A DNA stretch of 64,000 nucleotides from positions 1-64,000 of the forward strand of contig JAHQVJ010000175.1 in the NCBI GenBank assembly GCA_019634415.1, given 5' to 3'. This DNA is from Myxococcales bacterium. GTDB lineage: Bacteria > Myxococcota_A > UBA796 > GCA-2862545. Position 1 is the stretch's first letter, and the number at the start of each line of letters is the position of its first letter. The notes under the pieces were generated by a model, which saw nothing but the letters and a program-made list of their open reading frames with translations, was not told the origin of the DNA and did not search any database. Of this stretch, positions 25,252 through 33,550 are shown piece by piece. Both the position numbers and the translations under genes were made by a program.

Positions 25252-25892
25252 AAGCTGCAGACGCTCAAGGGTGCGGCCTGCACCGAGTCCAGGAGCGACG
25301 CGTCGACGCGGTCGGGATCGCAGGCAGACGCCTCGAAGGTGCCGTACACGCCTACCCCACCCTCGGAGTCTGGAAAGCGGAAGGTGCCGCTCAGCCGCCC
25401 CGAAGACCCGGGCTCGAGCACGACCTCTCCCCCGTCTCCCAGGGGATCCAAGGTGGTGACGGACTGAGGGGTGTAGCCGCGTACCAGTCCGTCGAGGTCC
25501 GACAGGTAGGCCTCCTCCACGCCCAGATATCTCCCCCGAGCCACCTGGGAGACGGTCGCGGTGGGGCCGACGACGGAGGCATCGTCGGATCCCACGAATA
25601 CGCCCGTCCACTCCGGTTGGCGTGCGAACAGGGTCAAGCTCACGTGCTGAGCCCCTTCCCGACAGGTTGCCACGGCCAAGCGCTCCATGGCTCGTGCCTG
25701 TGCCTGTGGGTCGTCGAAGTCCGGCAGCCCACACGGAAACTCGCCATTGGAGAGGAAGACGAACAGCTCGGGGCGTCCGTCCTGAAGCCCAGGTCGGAAC
25801 AGGGCCGTACGGACCGTCAGGTGCCCGAGGGGACCCACGACGGTGCCGGGGGATCGACAGGAGGCGGCCAAGAACAGCAGGAGGCAGAACAT
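25248..25892 (-). CDS. lipoprotein of unknown function
   Basis: The protein begins at ATG 25890-25892 (GTG at 25908-25910 possible) with a short hydrophobic signal and lipobox L-A-A-S-C. The mature part is about 200 residues with six scattered cysteines and several segments reading like beta strands (GRLSGTFRF, VGVYGTFEAS). No known domain was recognised. It heads the leftward unit with the aminotransferase and prepilin peptidase. The divergent region upstream (25911-25978) is notably AT-richer than its surroundings and probably holds promoters for both directions. Confidence 0.65.
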   Translation of the reverse strand: MFCLLLFLAASCRSPGTVVGPLGHLTVRTALFRPGLQDGRPELFVFLSNGEFPCGLPDFDDPQAQARAMERLAVATCREGAQHVSLTLFARQPEWTGVFVGSDDASVVGPTATVSQVARGRYLGVEEAYLSDLDGLVRGYTPQSVTTLDPLGDGGEVVLEPGSSGRLSGTFRFPDSEGGVGVYGTFEASACDPDRVDASLLDSVQAAPLSVCSF

Positions 25893-25978
25893 GGGTGATG
25901 CGATGTGCACGTTACAATCTTATTCACCAAGACATCGAATATCCGCAGCAGACGCACGTCGAGGGGTCCGGAGGCCTC

Positions 25979-27868
25979 ATGTCCATCACGTTGATCACAC
26001 TGGCCCTCGCAGGGTTGTCGGAGGCTCACGCCACCGACTCACCGCAGGTCGATCTGCACGCGAGCAGCTCGTCGTCGAAGAAGAGCGTGTCGCGGTCTCG
26101 TTCGTCCTCGAGTCGGTCGAGCGCGAGCCGCTCTAGCTCGAGCCGGTCGAGTGCGAGCCGCTCCAGCGCGAGCCGTTCGAGCGGCAATCGTTCGAGCGCG
26201 AGCCGTTCGAGCAGCAACCGCTCCAGCGCGAACCGTTCGAGCGGCAATCGTTCGAGCAGCAGCCGCTCCAGCGCCAGCCGATCGAGCAGCAGTCGCTCCA
26301 GCGCCAGCCGCCCGAGCTCCACCAACCGCGCTCCGTCGTCGAGCCGATCGCAGCCGTCGAGACCGCAGGCCTCCAGTCGGTCGCAGCCTTCGCGATCCAC
26401 CTCGGCCAGCCGATCGCCCGCCCAGCGTTCGCTGTCTGCCTCTGCTTCCGCGCCCGTCTCCAACGGATCGCGCAAGCCGGCGAGCACCAGCTCACGCTCG
26501 TCGTCGCGGAGCTCGTCCAGTCGTAGCCCGGCGCGCAGCTCCGGCCCGAGGTCGAGCGCTCCCTCGCGCCAGGGCCCCCGCACCACACCGCGGACCTCTG
26601 GCTCCCGCCAGTCGCCGCGCACGTCGCCCGCTCCGCGCAGCAATCCGTCGCCGCGCAGCAACCCCAGCTCCGGTCCGAGGGGCACCACGTCGGCCACTCC
26701 GAGGACCTCGAACCAGTCACCGCGCAACTCGGCCCAGCGGAACTCGAGCCCGCGGCTGTCCGGCACCACGGCACCGCAGCGGCGGTCCCTGCGAGCCAAC
26801 GAGCTACGGGGCGACGACATGCGTCGCCGCGACGTGGGCGGCCGCCCCTCCGGTGCACTGCGCACCTTCGACAGCCGGCGCCCTGCCTCGCCCCGCCCCG
26901 GCGCGGGTCGCGGTAACACCGGGCGACCCGGCAACGCCGGCCGCCCCGGCAACGCGGGTCGTCCCTCCGTTCGGCCGCCCCACCGCAGCCACAACGACGT
27001 GCGCTACGCGCGGCCCTCCACCCGTCACCTGCGCCCTGCGCGCCACGCTCGTGGCGGCGCGCGGCCCCTGCCCTCCCGGTGGAGCTACCGCGGCTACTAC
27101 TCTCGCTGGTACTGCCACCCTTGGTACCGCTACCGCTACAGCACCGTCGCGGTGGTCGGCCTGGGCTTCAGCGTTCACGCCTGGCACGACTGGTGGATTC
27201 CGCCCTCGCGCTACGGCTGGAACTGGACTCCCGGCTATTGGTCCTACGGCTACTGGCACCCCGGCTACTGGGTCCCCACCCGTCGCGCGCCCGTAGGCTA
27301 CGTCTACGTCCCCGGCTGGTGGGACAACGACGTCTACGTGGACGGCTACTACCGCACCGAGGCACGCCCCGACTGGGAGTGGGTCGAGGGCTACTACCTC
27401 GACGAGGGCACCTACGTCCGCGGTCACTGGATCCCCACGGGGGCGGGTCCCGAGGGCTACACCTGGGAGGCCGGCTTCTGGGACGGTGAGGAGTACGTCG
27501 ACGGCTTCTGGCGGCCCGAGTTCCGCACCGCCTACTACTGGGTGAGCGCCTTCTACGACTCCGACGGCATCTTCCACGCCGGGTACTGGGTGCCCGAAGA
27601 GGAGCGTGTCAGCGAGGAGTGGATCCCCGGCTGGTTCGACGGCAACGAGTGGGTCCCGGGCTACTGGCTACACGTGAGCGAGCTCAACGACCAGGCACTG
27701 CAGGACTACGTGGCCCCCGAGGGCTACGACGACGGCTGGGACTTCGTGGAGATCACCGTCGAGGACCTGCCCGCCGGCTCGCCGCCGGAGACCGTGATCA
27801 TCGAGCGGCATCGCGACGCCACGGGCCGCGACCCGCTGGCCCTGCCCGTCATTCCCGAGGAAGACTGA
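25979..27868 (+). CDS. secreted Ser/Arg-repeat protein with WxxGxW-type C-terminus
   Basis: The 629-residue precursor starts at ATG 25979 after GGAGG with a signal peptide (LITLALAGLSEAHA). Residues about 30-390 are low complexity. First come fourteen R-S-S-x-x pentapeptides, then Ser/Pro/Arg-rich and Gly/Arg-rich stretches. The C-terminal 260 residues carry repeated aromatic segments such as Y-W-H-P-G-Y-W-V-P, V-P-G-W-W-D-N-D-V-Y-V-D-G-Y and W-I-P-G-W-F-D-G-N-E-W-V-P-G-Y-W. These belong to the WxxGxW/YxWGxW repeat type. The basic part could bind polyanions or the cell surface. The function is unknown. Confidence 0.75.
   Translation: MSITLITLALAGLSEAHATDSPQVDLHASSSSSKKSVSRSRSSSSRSSASRSSSSRSSASRSSASRSSGNRSSASRSSSNRSSANRSSGNRSSSSRSSASRSSSSRSSASRPSSTNRAPSSSRSQPSRPQASSRSQPSRSTSASRSPAQRSLSASASAPVSNGSRKPASTSSRSSSRSSSSRSPARSSGPRSSAPSRQGPRTTPRTSGSRQSPRTSPAPRSNPSPRSNPSSGPRGTTSATPRTSNQSPRNSAQRNSSPRLSGTTAPQRRSLRANELRGDDMRRRDVGGRPSGALRTFDSRRPASPRPGAGRGNTGRPGNAGRPGNAGRPSVRPPHRSHNDVRYARPSTRHLRPARHARGGARPLPSRWSYRGYYSRWYCHPWYRYRYSTVAVVGLGFSVHAWHDWWIPPSRYGWNWTPGYWSYGYWHPGYWVPTRRAPVGYVYVPGWWDNDVYVDGYYRTEARPDWEWVEGYYLDEGTYVRGHWIPTGAGPEGYTWEAGFWDGEEYVDGFWRPEFRTAYYWVSAFYDSDGIFHAGYWVPEEERVSEEWIPGWFDGNEWVPGYWLHVSELNDQALQDYVAPEGYDDGWDFVEITVEDLPAGSPPETVIIERHRDATGRDPLALPVIPEED
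26099..26308 (+). repeat. fourteen 15-bp tandem repeats encoding RSSxx
   Basis: Consecutive 15-bp units of the form CG(C/T)TC(G/C)AGC plus a variable Ser/Ala/Gly and Ser/Asn pair encode R-S-S-[SAG]-[SN]. Copy number is prone to slippage. Confidence 0.85.
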
Positions 27869-28151
27869 TGGCGCGCCGCTCGGCCTCCTTGGCCGGGCGG
27901 TAGAGCACCACGACCCGCCCGATGGTCTGGGCCACGGCACTCCGGGTGCGCTCGGCGATGGTGGCCACGGCCTCCGCACGCTGGTGGCGGTCGCCATCGA
28001 GCTTGACCTTGATCAGCTCTCGGGCTTCCAGCGCCGTGTCGATGGCGTGAATCACGCCATCGGTGACGCCAGCGGCCCCCACACGAACGGCGGGGTCCAG
28101 GTCGTGAGCTCGGCCACGCAGGAAGCGCCGCTGCTTGGGTGTCAGGTCCAT
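27849..28151 (-). CDS. yhbY: YhbY-family CRM-domain RNA-binding protein
   Basis: The 100-residue protein is the length of YhbY and shows the CRM fold signatures L-T-x-K-Q-R-R-F-L-R-G near the N-terminus, V-x-V-G-A-A-G-V-T near residue 25, E-L-I-K-V-K-L, and I-G-R-V-V-V-L-Y at the C-terminus. It binds ribosomal RNA of the pre-50S particle. The last 20 bp overlap the end of the SR-rich gene. Its start is divergent from trmH, separated by 32 bp, and the two RNA-related genes may share a promoter region. Confidence 0.93.
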   Translation of the reverse strand: MDLTPKQRRFLRGRAHDLDPAVRVGAAGVTDGVIHAIDTALEARELIKVKLDGDRHQRAEAVATIAERTRSAVAQTIGRVVVLYRPAKEAERRAISLPRE

Positions 28152-28183
28152 CGCATCCGTTGCTAACCGACTATGGACGTGGC

Positions 28184-28798
28184 GTGACCATCCAACGACG
28201 ACAGCAGCGAATGGCCCAGGTGCTCGCAGCCCGGCTGGCCCGCGTGCACTGTGCCGTGGAGGCCGTACACCACCGCCACAACATCTCCGCCATCCTGCGT
28301 ACCTGCGACGCGCTCGGCATACACCACGTGCACCTCGTGGGCACCGGTCGCTTCAAGGTGAGCCCGGGGGCAGCACGCGGAGCAGAGCGCTGGCTGCAGC
28401 TGCATCACCACCCCGACGCCGCGGCGGCCATCTCCCACCTACGGGGGCAGCAGATCCGGATCTTCGTAGCGGATCTACAAGGTGCGCCGGTCCCACCCGA
28501 GGAGGTACCGGTGCAGTCCAGTGTGTGTCTGTGGTTCGGTGCCGAGCTCGTGGGCGTGTCGGACGCCGCCCGCGAGGCAGCGGACGGAGTCGTGATGTTG
28601 CCCATGCACGGGTTCGCGCAGTCCCTCAACGTGAGCGTGGCCGCGGCCCTGGCCCTGCGACCGGTGGCCGAGCGCGCCAGGGCGCTGGGCTCCGAGGCGC
28701 TGCTCCCGGCGGCCACACAAGCTGAGTTGCTGCAGGCCTGGGTGGCGCGCGACCGCTCCTATGCGGCCGCAATCGCGGACCGAGGGCGCGGATCGTAG
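28184..28798 (+). CDS. trmH: SpoU-family tRNA 2'-O-ribose methyltransferase (TrmH-like)
   Basis: The 204-residue protein starts at GTG 28184, which aligns with the usual TrmH N-terminus. It has HNISAILRTCDALG, then A-D-L-Q-G-A and the SPOUT knot motifs LWFGAELVGVS, VVMLPMHGFAQSLNVSVAAA. These bind S-adenosylmethionine and dimerise the enzyme. TrmH methylates the 2'-OH of G18 in tRNA; a related target such as another tRNA or rRNA position cannot be excluded. The gene is divergent from yhbY. Confidence 0.88.
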   Translation: MTIQRRQQRMAQVLAARLARVHCAVEAVHHRHNISAILRTCDALGIHHVHLVGTGRFKVSPGAARGAERWLQLHHHPDAAAAISHLRGQQIRIFVADLQGAPVPPEEVPVQSSVCLWFGAELVGVSDAAREAADGVVMLPMHGFAQSLNVSVAAALALRPVAERARALGSEALLPAATQAELLQAWVARDRSYAAAIADRGRGS

Positions 28799-28821
28799 CC
28801 GGCAGGCGATATGCTGCCGTC

Positions 28822-30678
28822 ATGACGACGTTGTGGTCCCTTGTCCTCGGCAGCCTCTTCAGCTGCCAGAACGTCTACGATTTCGACCGCGACGGGTTCG
28901 TCGAGCCCGAGGACTGCAACGACAACGACGAGGACTCCTACCCGGGCGCCGAGGAGATCCCCTACGACAAGATCGATCAGGACTGCTCGGGAGCAGATCT
29001 GGTCGACGTCGACGGCGATGGCTGGACGGCCTGGGAGGCGGGCGGGCAGGACTGCAACGACCTTCGCGCCGACGTGTACCCCAACGCCGAGGAGATCCCC
29101 TACGACAACGTCGACAGCAACTGCGACGGCTGGAACGACAACGACTTCGACCGCGACGGCTTCGAGGCCCGCGGCCAGGGGGGCAACGACTGCGACGACT
29201 TCGATCCCCTCATCGTGCCCCTCGACTTCGACGGAGACGGGTTCACGCCCTGCACCGGCGACTGTGACGAGTCCGATCCCCTGCGAAACGCTGGAGCCGA
29301 GCCCATCTGTGGCAACGGCATCGAGGACAACTGCGACGGCGTGTCCGACTGCACCTACGTCGGCGTGGGGCTGGTCACGGACGCTCCCCTGGCCATCGAG
29401 GGCCTGGGCTCCGGCGTCACCGCCTACGAGTTCGGCCACACCATGGCGCTACCGGGAGACGTCGTCGGCGACGAAGCTCCCGACATCGTGGTCGGAGGCT
29501 TCGTCGACGCCCTCGCCAAGGGGGAGGTCTCTCGCGAGCAGGCACGCGTGTGGTGGTTCGAGGGTCCCCTGGACGCACCGGGCACCGTCGACGATGCCGT
29601 AGCGACGTTGCAGGCCAGCGGTGACGATCTTCGGATCTTCGACCTGAGCGACGTGGACGGCGACGGACGCTCGGACCTGGCCGTGGCCTACGACGAGACT
29701 GGCTCCTCCGCCGCCCACGTGGGACTGTTCACGGCGCCTCCCGCCGACGGAGACACCTTCGAGTCGGCGGCCTTCATGACCCTGTCCGGCCTCACCAACG
29801 AGCGCATGGGAGACTCCGTCGTGAGCCTCGATGAAGGCGCACGGATCGGGATCTCCGCTCGCTGGGCCCAGAGCAACCGAGGGGTGGTGCAGCTGCTCGC
29901 CCCAATACCAGGGGCCCGCATCGGCTTCGGCGAGGCGGGCGCCCTGCTGCGAGGCGAGTCCTACGCCTACGCAGGAAGCTCTCTGACCGTGGTGGACATC
30001 GACTCGGACGGCGTCGACGACCTGCTCCTCGGGGAGTCCAACAGCGACCGGCGCCCCGACGTCTTCGCGCGGGTGATCGACAGCCCCCCCGAATCCGGCA
30101 CCCACGAGATCAGCGACCTGTCGGTGGCGAACATCCGGCTGACGGCGTGGGGATCGGTGTTGTCGGCGGGCGCGAGCGGCGACCTCGACGGAGACGGTGC
30201 AGAGGATTTGGTCATCGGGGCCCGCAACTTCGGCACGCGCGTGGGCGCGGTGGCCATCTTCACGGAGCAGCCCACCGGCGACGTGGATCCCGAGGAGGCC
30301 CAGATCCAGCGCTTCGGCGTCGGCGACGACTACTTCGGCGACTCCCTGGACGTCGGAGACTTCGACGGGGACGGCGCCGTCGATCTCGTGGTGGGCGCCC
30401 CCGCCGAGCTGGCCCGAGGCGGCGGCTCCACCAAGCCAGGCGCGGTGCTGGTCTGGTACGGCCCGCTGGTGCCCGGCTCGGAGGTCACCCTGGAGGCCGA
30501 CTACAACGTGGCCGGGGTCGCTGTCGCCAAGGATGTGCGCTCTCGCGCAGGAGCGGAGGTCCACTTCGGCGACGTCACCGGCGATGGCCACAACGACCTG
30601 GTCGCCACCTCCCCCACGCAGGGCAACGGTGTGCTCTACGCCTGGCCCGGGGGTGCCACGGCGGACTTCGGGCTGTAG
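28822..30678 (+). CDS. FG-GAP/MopE-like repeat lipoprotein
   Basis: The 618-residue precursor has a signal ending L-F-S-C (lipobox). Residues about 18-190 contain four Asp/Cys units of the MopE type (D-F-D-R-D-G-F, D-C-N-D-N, D-C-D-D-F-D-P). The rest is FG-GAP (integrin-alpha-like) beta-propeller repeats, each with D-x-D-x-D-G-x-x-D-L-x-x-G (for example DVDGDGRSDLAV, DIDSDGVDDLLLG, DFDGDGAVDLVVGAP). It is likely a calcium-stabilised surface or extracellular lipoprotein, perhaps adhesive. A small secreted gene follows 45 bp later. Confidence 0.85.
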   Translation: MTTLWSLVLGSLFSCQNVYDFDRDGFVEPEDCNDNDEDSYPGAEEIPYDKIDQDCSGADLVDVDGDGWTAWEAGGQDCNDLRADVYPNAEEIPYDNVDSNCDGWNDNDFDRDGFEARGQGGNDCDDFDPLIVPLDFDGDGFTPCTGDCDESDPLRNAGAEPICGNGIEDNCDGVSDCTYVGVGLVTDAPLAIEGLGSGVTAYEFGHTMALPGDVVGDEAPDIVVGGFVDALAKGEVSREQARVWWFEGPLDAPGTVDDAVATLQASGDDLRIFDLSDVDGDGRSDLAVAYDETGSSAAHVGLFTAPPADGDTFESAAFMTLSGLTNERMGDSVVSLDEGARIGISARWAQSNRGVVQLLAPIPGARIGFGEAGALLRGESYAYAGSSLTVVDIDSDGVDDLLLGESNSDRRPDVFARVIDSPPESGTHEISDLSVANIRLTAWGSVLSAGASGDLDGDGAEDLVIGARNFGTRVGAVAIFTEQPTGDVDPEEAQIQRFGVGDDYFGDSLDVGDFDGDGAVDLVVGAPAELARGGGSTKPGAVLVWYGPLVPGSEVTLEADYNVAGVAVAKDVRSRAGAEVHFGDVTGDGHNDLVATSPTQGNGVLYAWPGGATADFGL

Positions 30679-30723
30679 ACTCACCACACCACGAGCGGCC
30701 CCTGTCGCCGTGGCCGGATCTGC

Positions 30724-31488
30724 ATGCTCACGACGCTCATCGCCTTCGCCACTGCGGCCATCGCCGCCCCCGAGTCCACGTTCTCCTGGCAGCTGTCCGT
30801 CGACGGTCAGCCCGTGGGCACGCGGCACGTCCGCATCCACACCGAGGGGCCAGGAACCTCACCGATGCGTTTCGTGGAGGCCTTCACCACTTGGGAGACC
30901 CTCGGCACGAAGCGCTCGGTGGAGCCTCCCTCCTACCAACACCGACTCACCGCATCGGGCCCCGTGGGCGAGCCCGCCTCGTTCCACAGCACCCAGCGCA
31001 TCGACGGACGCGCCTCCGAGGTCCAGGCTCGGTACACCCCCATGGGATGGCGCGTGACGGGCACGGGACTCCCTGGCCCCGACGAGCGCATCCTGCGCGG
31101 GGATCGAGTGGATCTGACCACCGTGGACCTGCTCGATCCACATGCCCTGGCACGGCTGCAAGATTTCGATCAGCTCCGACTGCTCGACGCCACCACGGGA
31201 GCGGTGACCACCTTCACCGTGGTGTCCATGGGTCCGCGGCAGGTCACGGTGGGCGACGACACGGTGTGGACCGACGGCTGGGAGCTGCGCACGGCGGAGA
31301 CCAGCTGGCGCCTGCACCTCACCACCGCCGGTCTGATGGTGCGACTCGACGCCCCCCTCGGCAGCCGACGCGTGGTCGCCGAGCTGCTGGGACCCCTGCC
31401 CCGCCCAGCCGACGACTTCCAGGTAGAGCTCCTGCCGACCGTCGAAGAGGTGGAGGCCGCCGACGGCGGGCCTACTCCGCCCCCGTGA
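30724..31488 (+). CDS. secreted hypothetical protein
   Basis: The 254-residue protein starts with a signal peptide (TTLIAFATAAIAAP). The mature part is beta-rich. It opens FSWQLSVDGQPVGTRHVRI, resembling the periplasmic DUF3108-like beta fold in which a substrate-like strand runs across a barrel. No catalytic motif is evident. The acidic Pro-rich C-terminus ends within the galU gene on the opposite strand (17-bp overlap). It follows the FG-GAP lipoprotein at 45 bp and may be co-transcribed with it. Confidence 0.65.
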   Translation: MLTTLIAFATAAIAAPESTFSWQLSVDGQPVGTRHVRIHTEGPGTSPMRFVEAFTTWETLGTKRSVEPPSYQHRLTASGPVGEPASFHSTQRIDGRASEVQARYTPMGWRVTGTGLPGPDERILRGDRVDLTTVDLLDPHALARLQDFDQLRLLDATTGAVTTFTVVSMGPRQVTVGDDTVWTDGWELRTAETSWRLHLTTAGLMVRLDAPLGSRRVVAELLGPLPRPADDFQVELLPTVEEVEAADGGPTPPP

Positions 31489-32314
31489 CCTGACGCGAGA
31501 GCCACGCTCGGAACGCGGGCCCCACCTCGGGATCCTGCATCCCCATGCGAACCACCGTGGTGAGGTAGCCCAGCGGCTGCCCGGTGTCGTAGCGGGGCGA
31601 AGGCACGACGTCGGCCACCACCTTGCCCTGGGACGCCAGGGTGTTGATGGCGTCGGTGGCATAGAACTCGCCGCCGGTGTGCTCCGACAGGCCTGCAGCC
31701 AGCTCGCTGAACATCTGGGGCGTGTACAGGTAGCGGCCCCAGCTCACCAGGTGGCTCGGCTCCGTACCTGGAGCGGGCTTCTCCACCACGCCACGCACGC
31801 GCAGCACATCGCCCTGCACCACCGCGTCCACCACCCCGTAGCGGGACACGTCCTGGCCCGACAGGTCGCCGCATGCCAGCACGCTGCAGCCCGTTCGCTC
31901 CCAGGTGGCGATCAGACGCGCCGAGCAGTTGGGCTCGCCGAACAGGTCGTCGGGGAAGGCCACCACGACGGGATCGATGCCCGCGAATTCGCGCGCCATC
32001 AGCAGGGCGTGCCCCGTGCCCTTCATCTCGTGCTGTCGCACGAAGGTGGCCCGCACGTTGGGGATCCCCAGGCGAGCTCGTCCCACCCGGCCCTCGAGCT
32101 CGACGTCCGTGTCGAACCAGTCTTCGATGCCACGCTTGCGACGACTCGTGATCACCAGGATCTCCTCGATCCCGGCCTCCGCCATCTCACGGACCACCCA
32201 GTCCAACGCAGGACGCGTTCCGATGGGGAGCAACTCCTTGGGCACCACGCGCGTCACTGGGAGGAAGCGGGTGCCGTAGCCCGCCGCCAGGATCACGCCC
32301 TTCACCTGCCCCAT
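31472..32314 (-). CDS. galU: UTP-glucose-1-phosphate uridylyltransferase
   Basis: The 280-residue nucleotidyltransferase starts at ATG 32312-32314 after GGGAGG. It has the signature K-G-V-I-L-A-A-G-Y-G-T-R-F-L-P-V-T, with K-E-L-L-P-I following, F-P-D-D at the nucleotide site, and E-K-P near residue 170, as in GalU. It makes UDP-glucose from UTP and glucose-1-phosphate for LPS, capsule and other glycosylation. It is somewhat shorter than many GalU proteins (about 290-300 residues) but all core motifs are visible. It is monocistronic, with DUF423 divergent 70 bp upstream. Confidence 0.93.
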   Translation of the reverse strand: MGQVKGVILAAGYGTRFLPVTRVVPKELLPIGTRPALDWVVREMAEAGIEEILVITSRRKRGIEDWFDTDVELEGRVGRARLGIPNVRATFVRQHEMKGTGHALLMAREFAGIDPVVVAFPDDLFGEPNCSARLIATWERTGCSVLACGDLSGQDVSRYGVVDAVVQGDVLRVRGVVEKPAPGTEPSHLVSWGRYLYTPQMFSELAAGLSEHTGGEFYATDAINTLASQGKVVADVVPSPRYDTGQPLGYLTTVVRMGMQDPEVGPAFRAWLSRQVTGAE

Positions 32315-32384
32315 CCACCCTCCCTGGCCAGCGCTTCTGCGGTCCTGAGCATAGGGGCCGATAACGCGAACCAGGGGGGTCGGG

Positions 32385-32729
32385 ATGTGGTGGACAGTGG
32401 CTGGGATCGCAGGTGCGCTCGGGGTGCTCCTCGGTGCCTTCGGAGCCCATGGGCTGGAGGGCCGCGTCTCCGAGGAGATGATGCCGAGGTGGGGCACCGC
32501 GGCGCACTACCATTTGGTCCACGTGCTCGCGCTGTGCGCCGTCGCGGCACACCCGTCGAGCCCCCGCTGGGCAGGGGCGCTCTTCGTGGCGGGTATCCTG
32601 TTCTTCAGCGGTTCCCTGTACCTGATGGTCCTCTCGGGTCAGCGCTGGCTCGGTGCCGTCACTCCCATCGGTGGCGTGTGCTTCGTGGCAGGCTGGCTGG
32701 TGCTGGCATTCGCTTCCCGCGCACCGTAA
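32385..32729 (+). CDS. DUF423 membrane protein (YgdD-like)
   Basis: The 114-residue, four-helix inner-membrane protein has the DUF423 signatures G-A-L-G-V-L-L-G-A-F-G-A-H-G-L near the N-terminus, A-A-x-Y-H-L-V-H, and T-P-I-G-G-V-C-F-V-x-G-W near the C-terminus. The family is widespread and its function is unknown. It lies 9 bp upstream of the NfeD-like gene, so it probably shares that transcript, and is divergent from galU. Confidence 0.9.
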   Translation: MWWTVAGIAGALGVLLGAFGAHGLEGRVSEEMMPRWGTAAHYHLVHVLALCAVAAHPSSPRWAGALFVAGILFFSGSLYLMVLSGQRWLGAVTPIGGVCFVAGWLVLAFASRAP

Positions 32730-32738
32730 GGAATTTCC

Positions 32739-33527
32739 ATGCTCGCGTTGTACCTGGCCGCACTGGGCTTCGGAAGTAGCCTCATCGTGGCTTCGCTGTT
32801 CTTCGGCGGAGGCGACAAGGATTTCGACAAGGACTTCGACCTGGAAGCCGAGGCGGACCTGGACGCGGACGTCGACCTGGACGCGGACGTCGACCTGGAC
32901 GCAGACGTCGACGTGGAAGCAGACCTCGACGCCGACGCCGACATCGAGGCAGACGGCGACTTCGACAAGGACCTGGACGTCGCGGCCCAAGCCGCCGACG
33001 GCATCGCCGCCGGATCCGATGCACTGTGGCTGCCGTTCCTGTCGATGCGATTCTGGACCTTCGGAACCGCCACCTTCGGCCTCACGGGCACGCTGCTGGA
33101 CCTGCTCTCCGTGCATCCGGGCGTGACGTTGGCGGTGGCCTTGCTCGTGGGTGGTGGGATCGGAACCGGTGCTGCGTGGTTCTTCAAGAAGCTGAAAACC
33201 GATACGGTTTCAGGGGAGACCACGCTGTCTCGATTCGCCGGGGAGGAAGCTCGCGTTCTGCTGCCGATTCGTCCCGGTATGCAAGGCAAGATCGTAGTGG
33301 AAACGCTCGCCGGACGCGTGGAGATGCTCGCATCGACGCGGGATCGCGAGGAGATCGAGCGCGGCAGTACAGTTATCATTGCAGATGTGCGGGGAGGCGT
33401 GGCTGACGTCTCCCAGCTCGGAGCTTCGAAACGGACGCGAGCTGGGGTTGCTCAGTCGAGTCCCTCGAATCCGCAGCAGATGGCTCGTGCGCAAGAACGG
33501 GCGGGGAAGGATCGTAGTGACGCGTAG
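32739..33527 (+). CDS. NfeD-like membrane protein with Asp-rich repeat
   Basis: The 262-residue protein begins with one membrane segment. An acidic low-complexity stretch (about residues 27-85) follows, with repeated L-D-A-D-V-D units. Then come two closely spaced membrane helices (about 100-155) and a C-terminal OB-fold-like domain (about 160-230). This is the layout of YuaF/NfeD partners of flotillins. It sits directly upstream of two SPFH genes, which supports a joint membrane-microdomain role. The acidic stretch is not typical for the family and may bind cations. Confidence 0.78.
   Translation: MLALYLAALGFGSSLIVASLFFGGGDKDFDKDFDLEAEADLDADVDLDADVDLDADVDVEADLDADADIEADGDFDKDLDVAAQAADGIAAGSDALWLPFLSMRFWTFGTATFGLTGTLLDLLSVHPGVTLAVALLVGGGIGTGAAWFFKKLKTDTVSGETTLSRFAGEEARVLLPIRPGMQGKIVVETLAGRVEMLASTRDREEIERGSTVIIADVRGGVADVSQLGASKRTRAGVAQSSPSNPQQMARAQERAGKDRSDA
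32859..32912 (+). repeat. three 18-bp tandem repeats encoding LDADVD
   Basis: Three consecutive 18-bp units (CTGGACGCGGACGTCGAC and one single-base variant) lie in the acidic segment of the NfeD-like gene. Confidence 0.85.
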
Positions 33528-33550
33528 TGGTCACCCACGGGAGGGGTTCG

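Noticed and set aside
26026-26994. Antisense open frame across the SR-rich gene reading L-E-R-L-x repeats
   Set aside because: It is the mirror of the 15-bp repeats; no start site signal, and the sense strand has signal peptide, repeat pattern and downstream domain.
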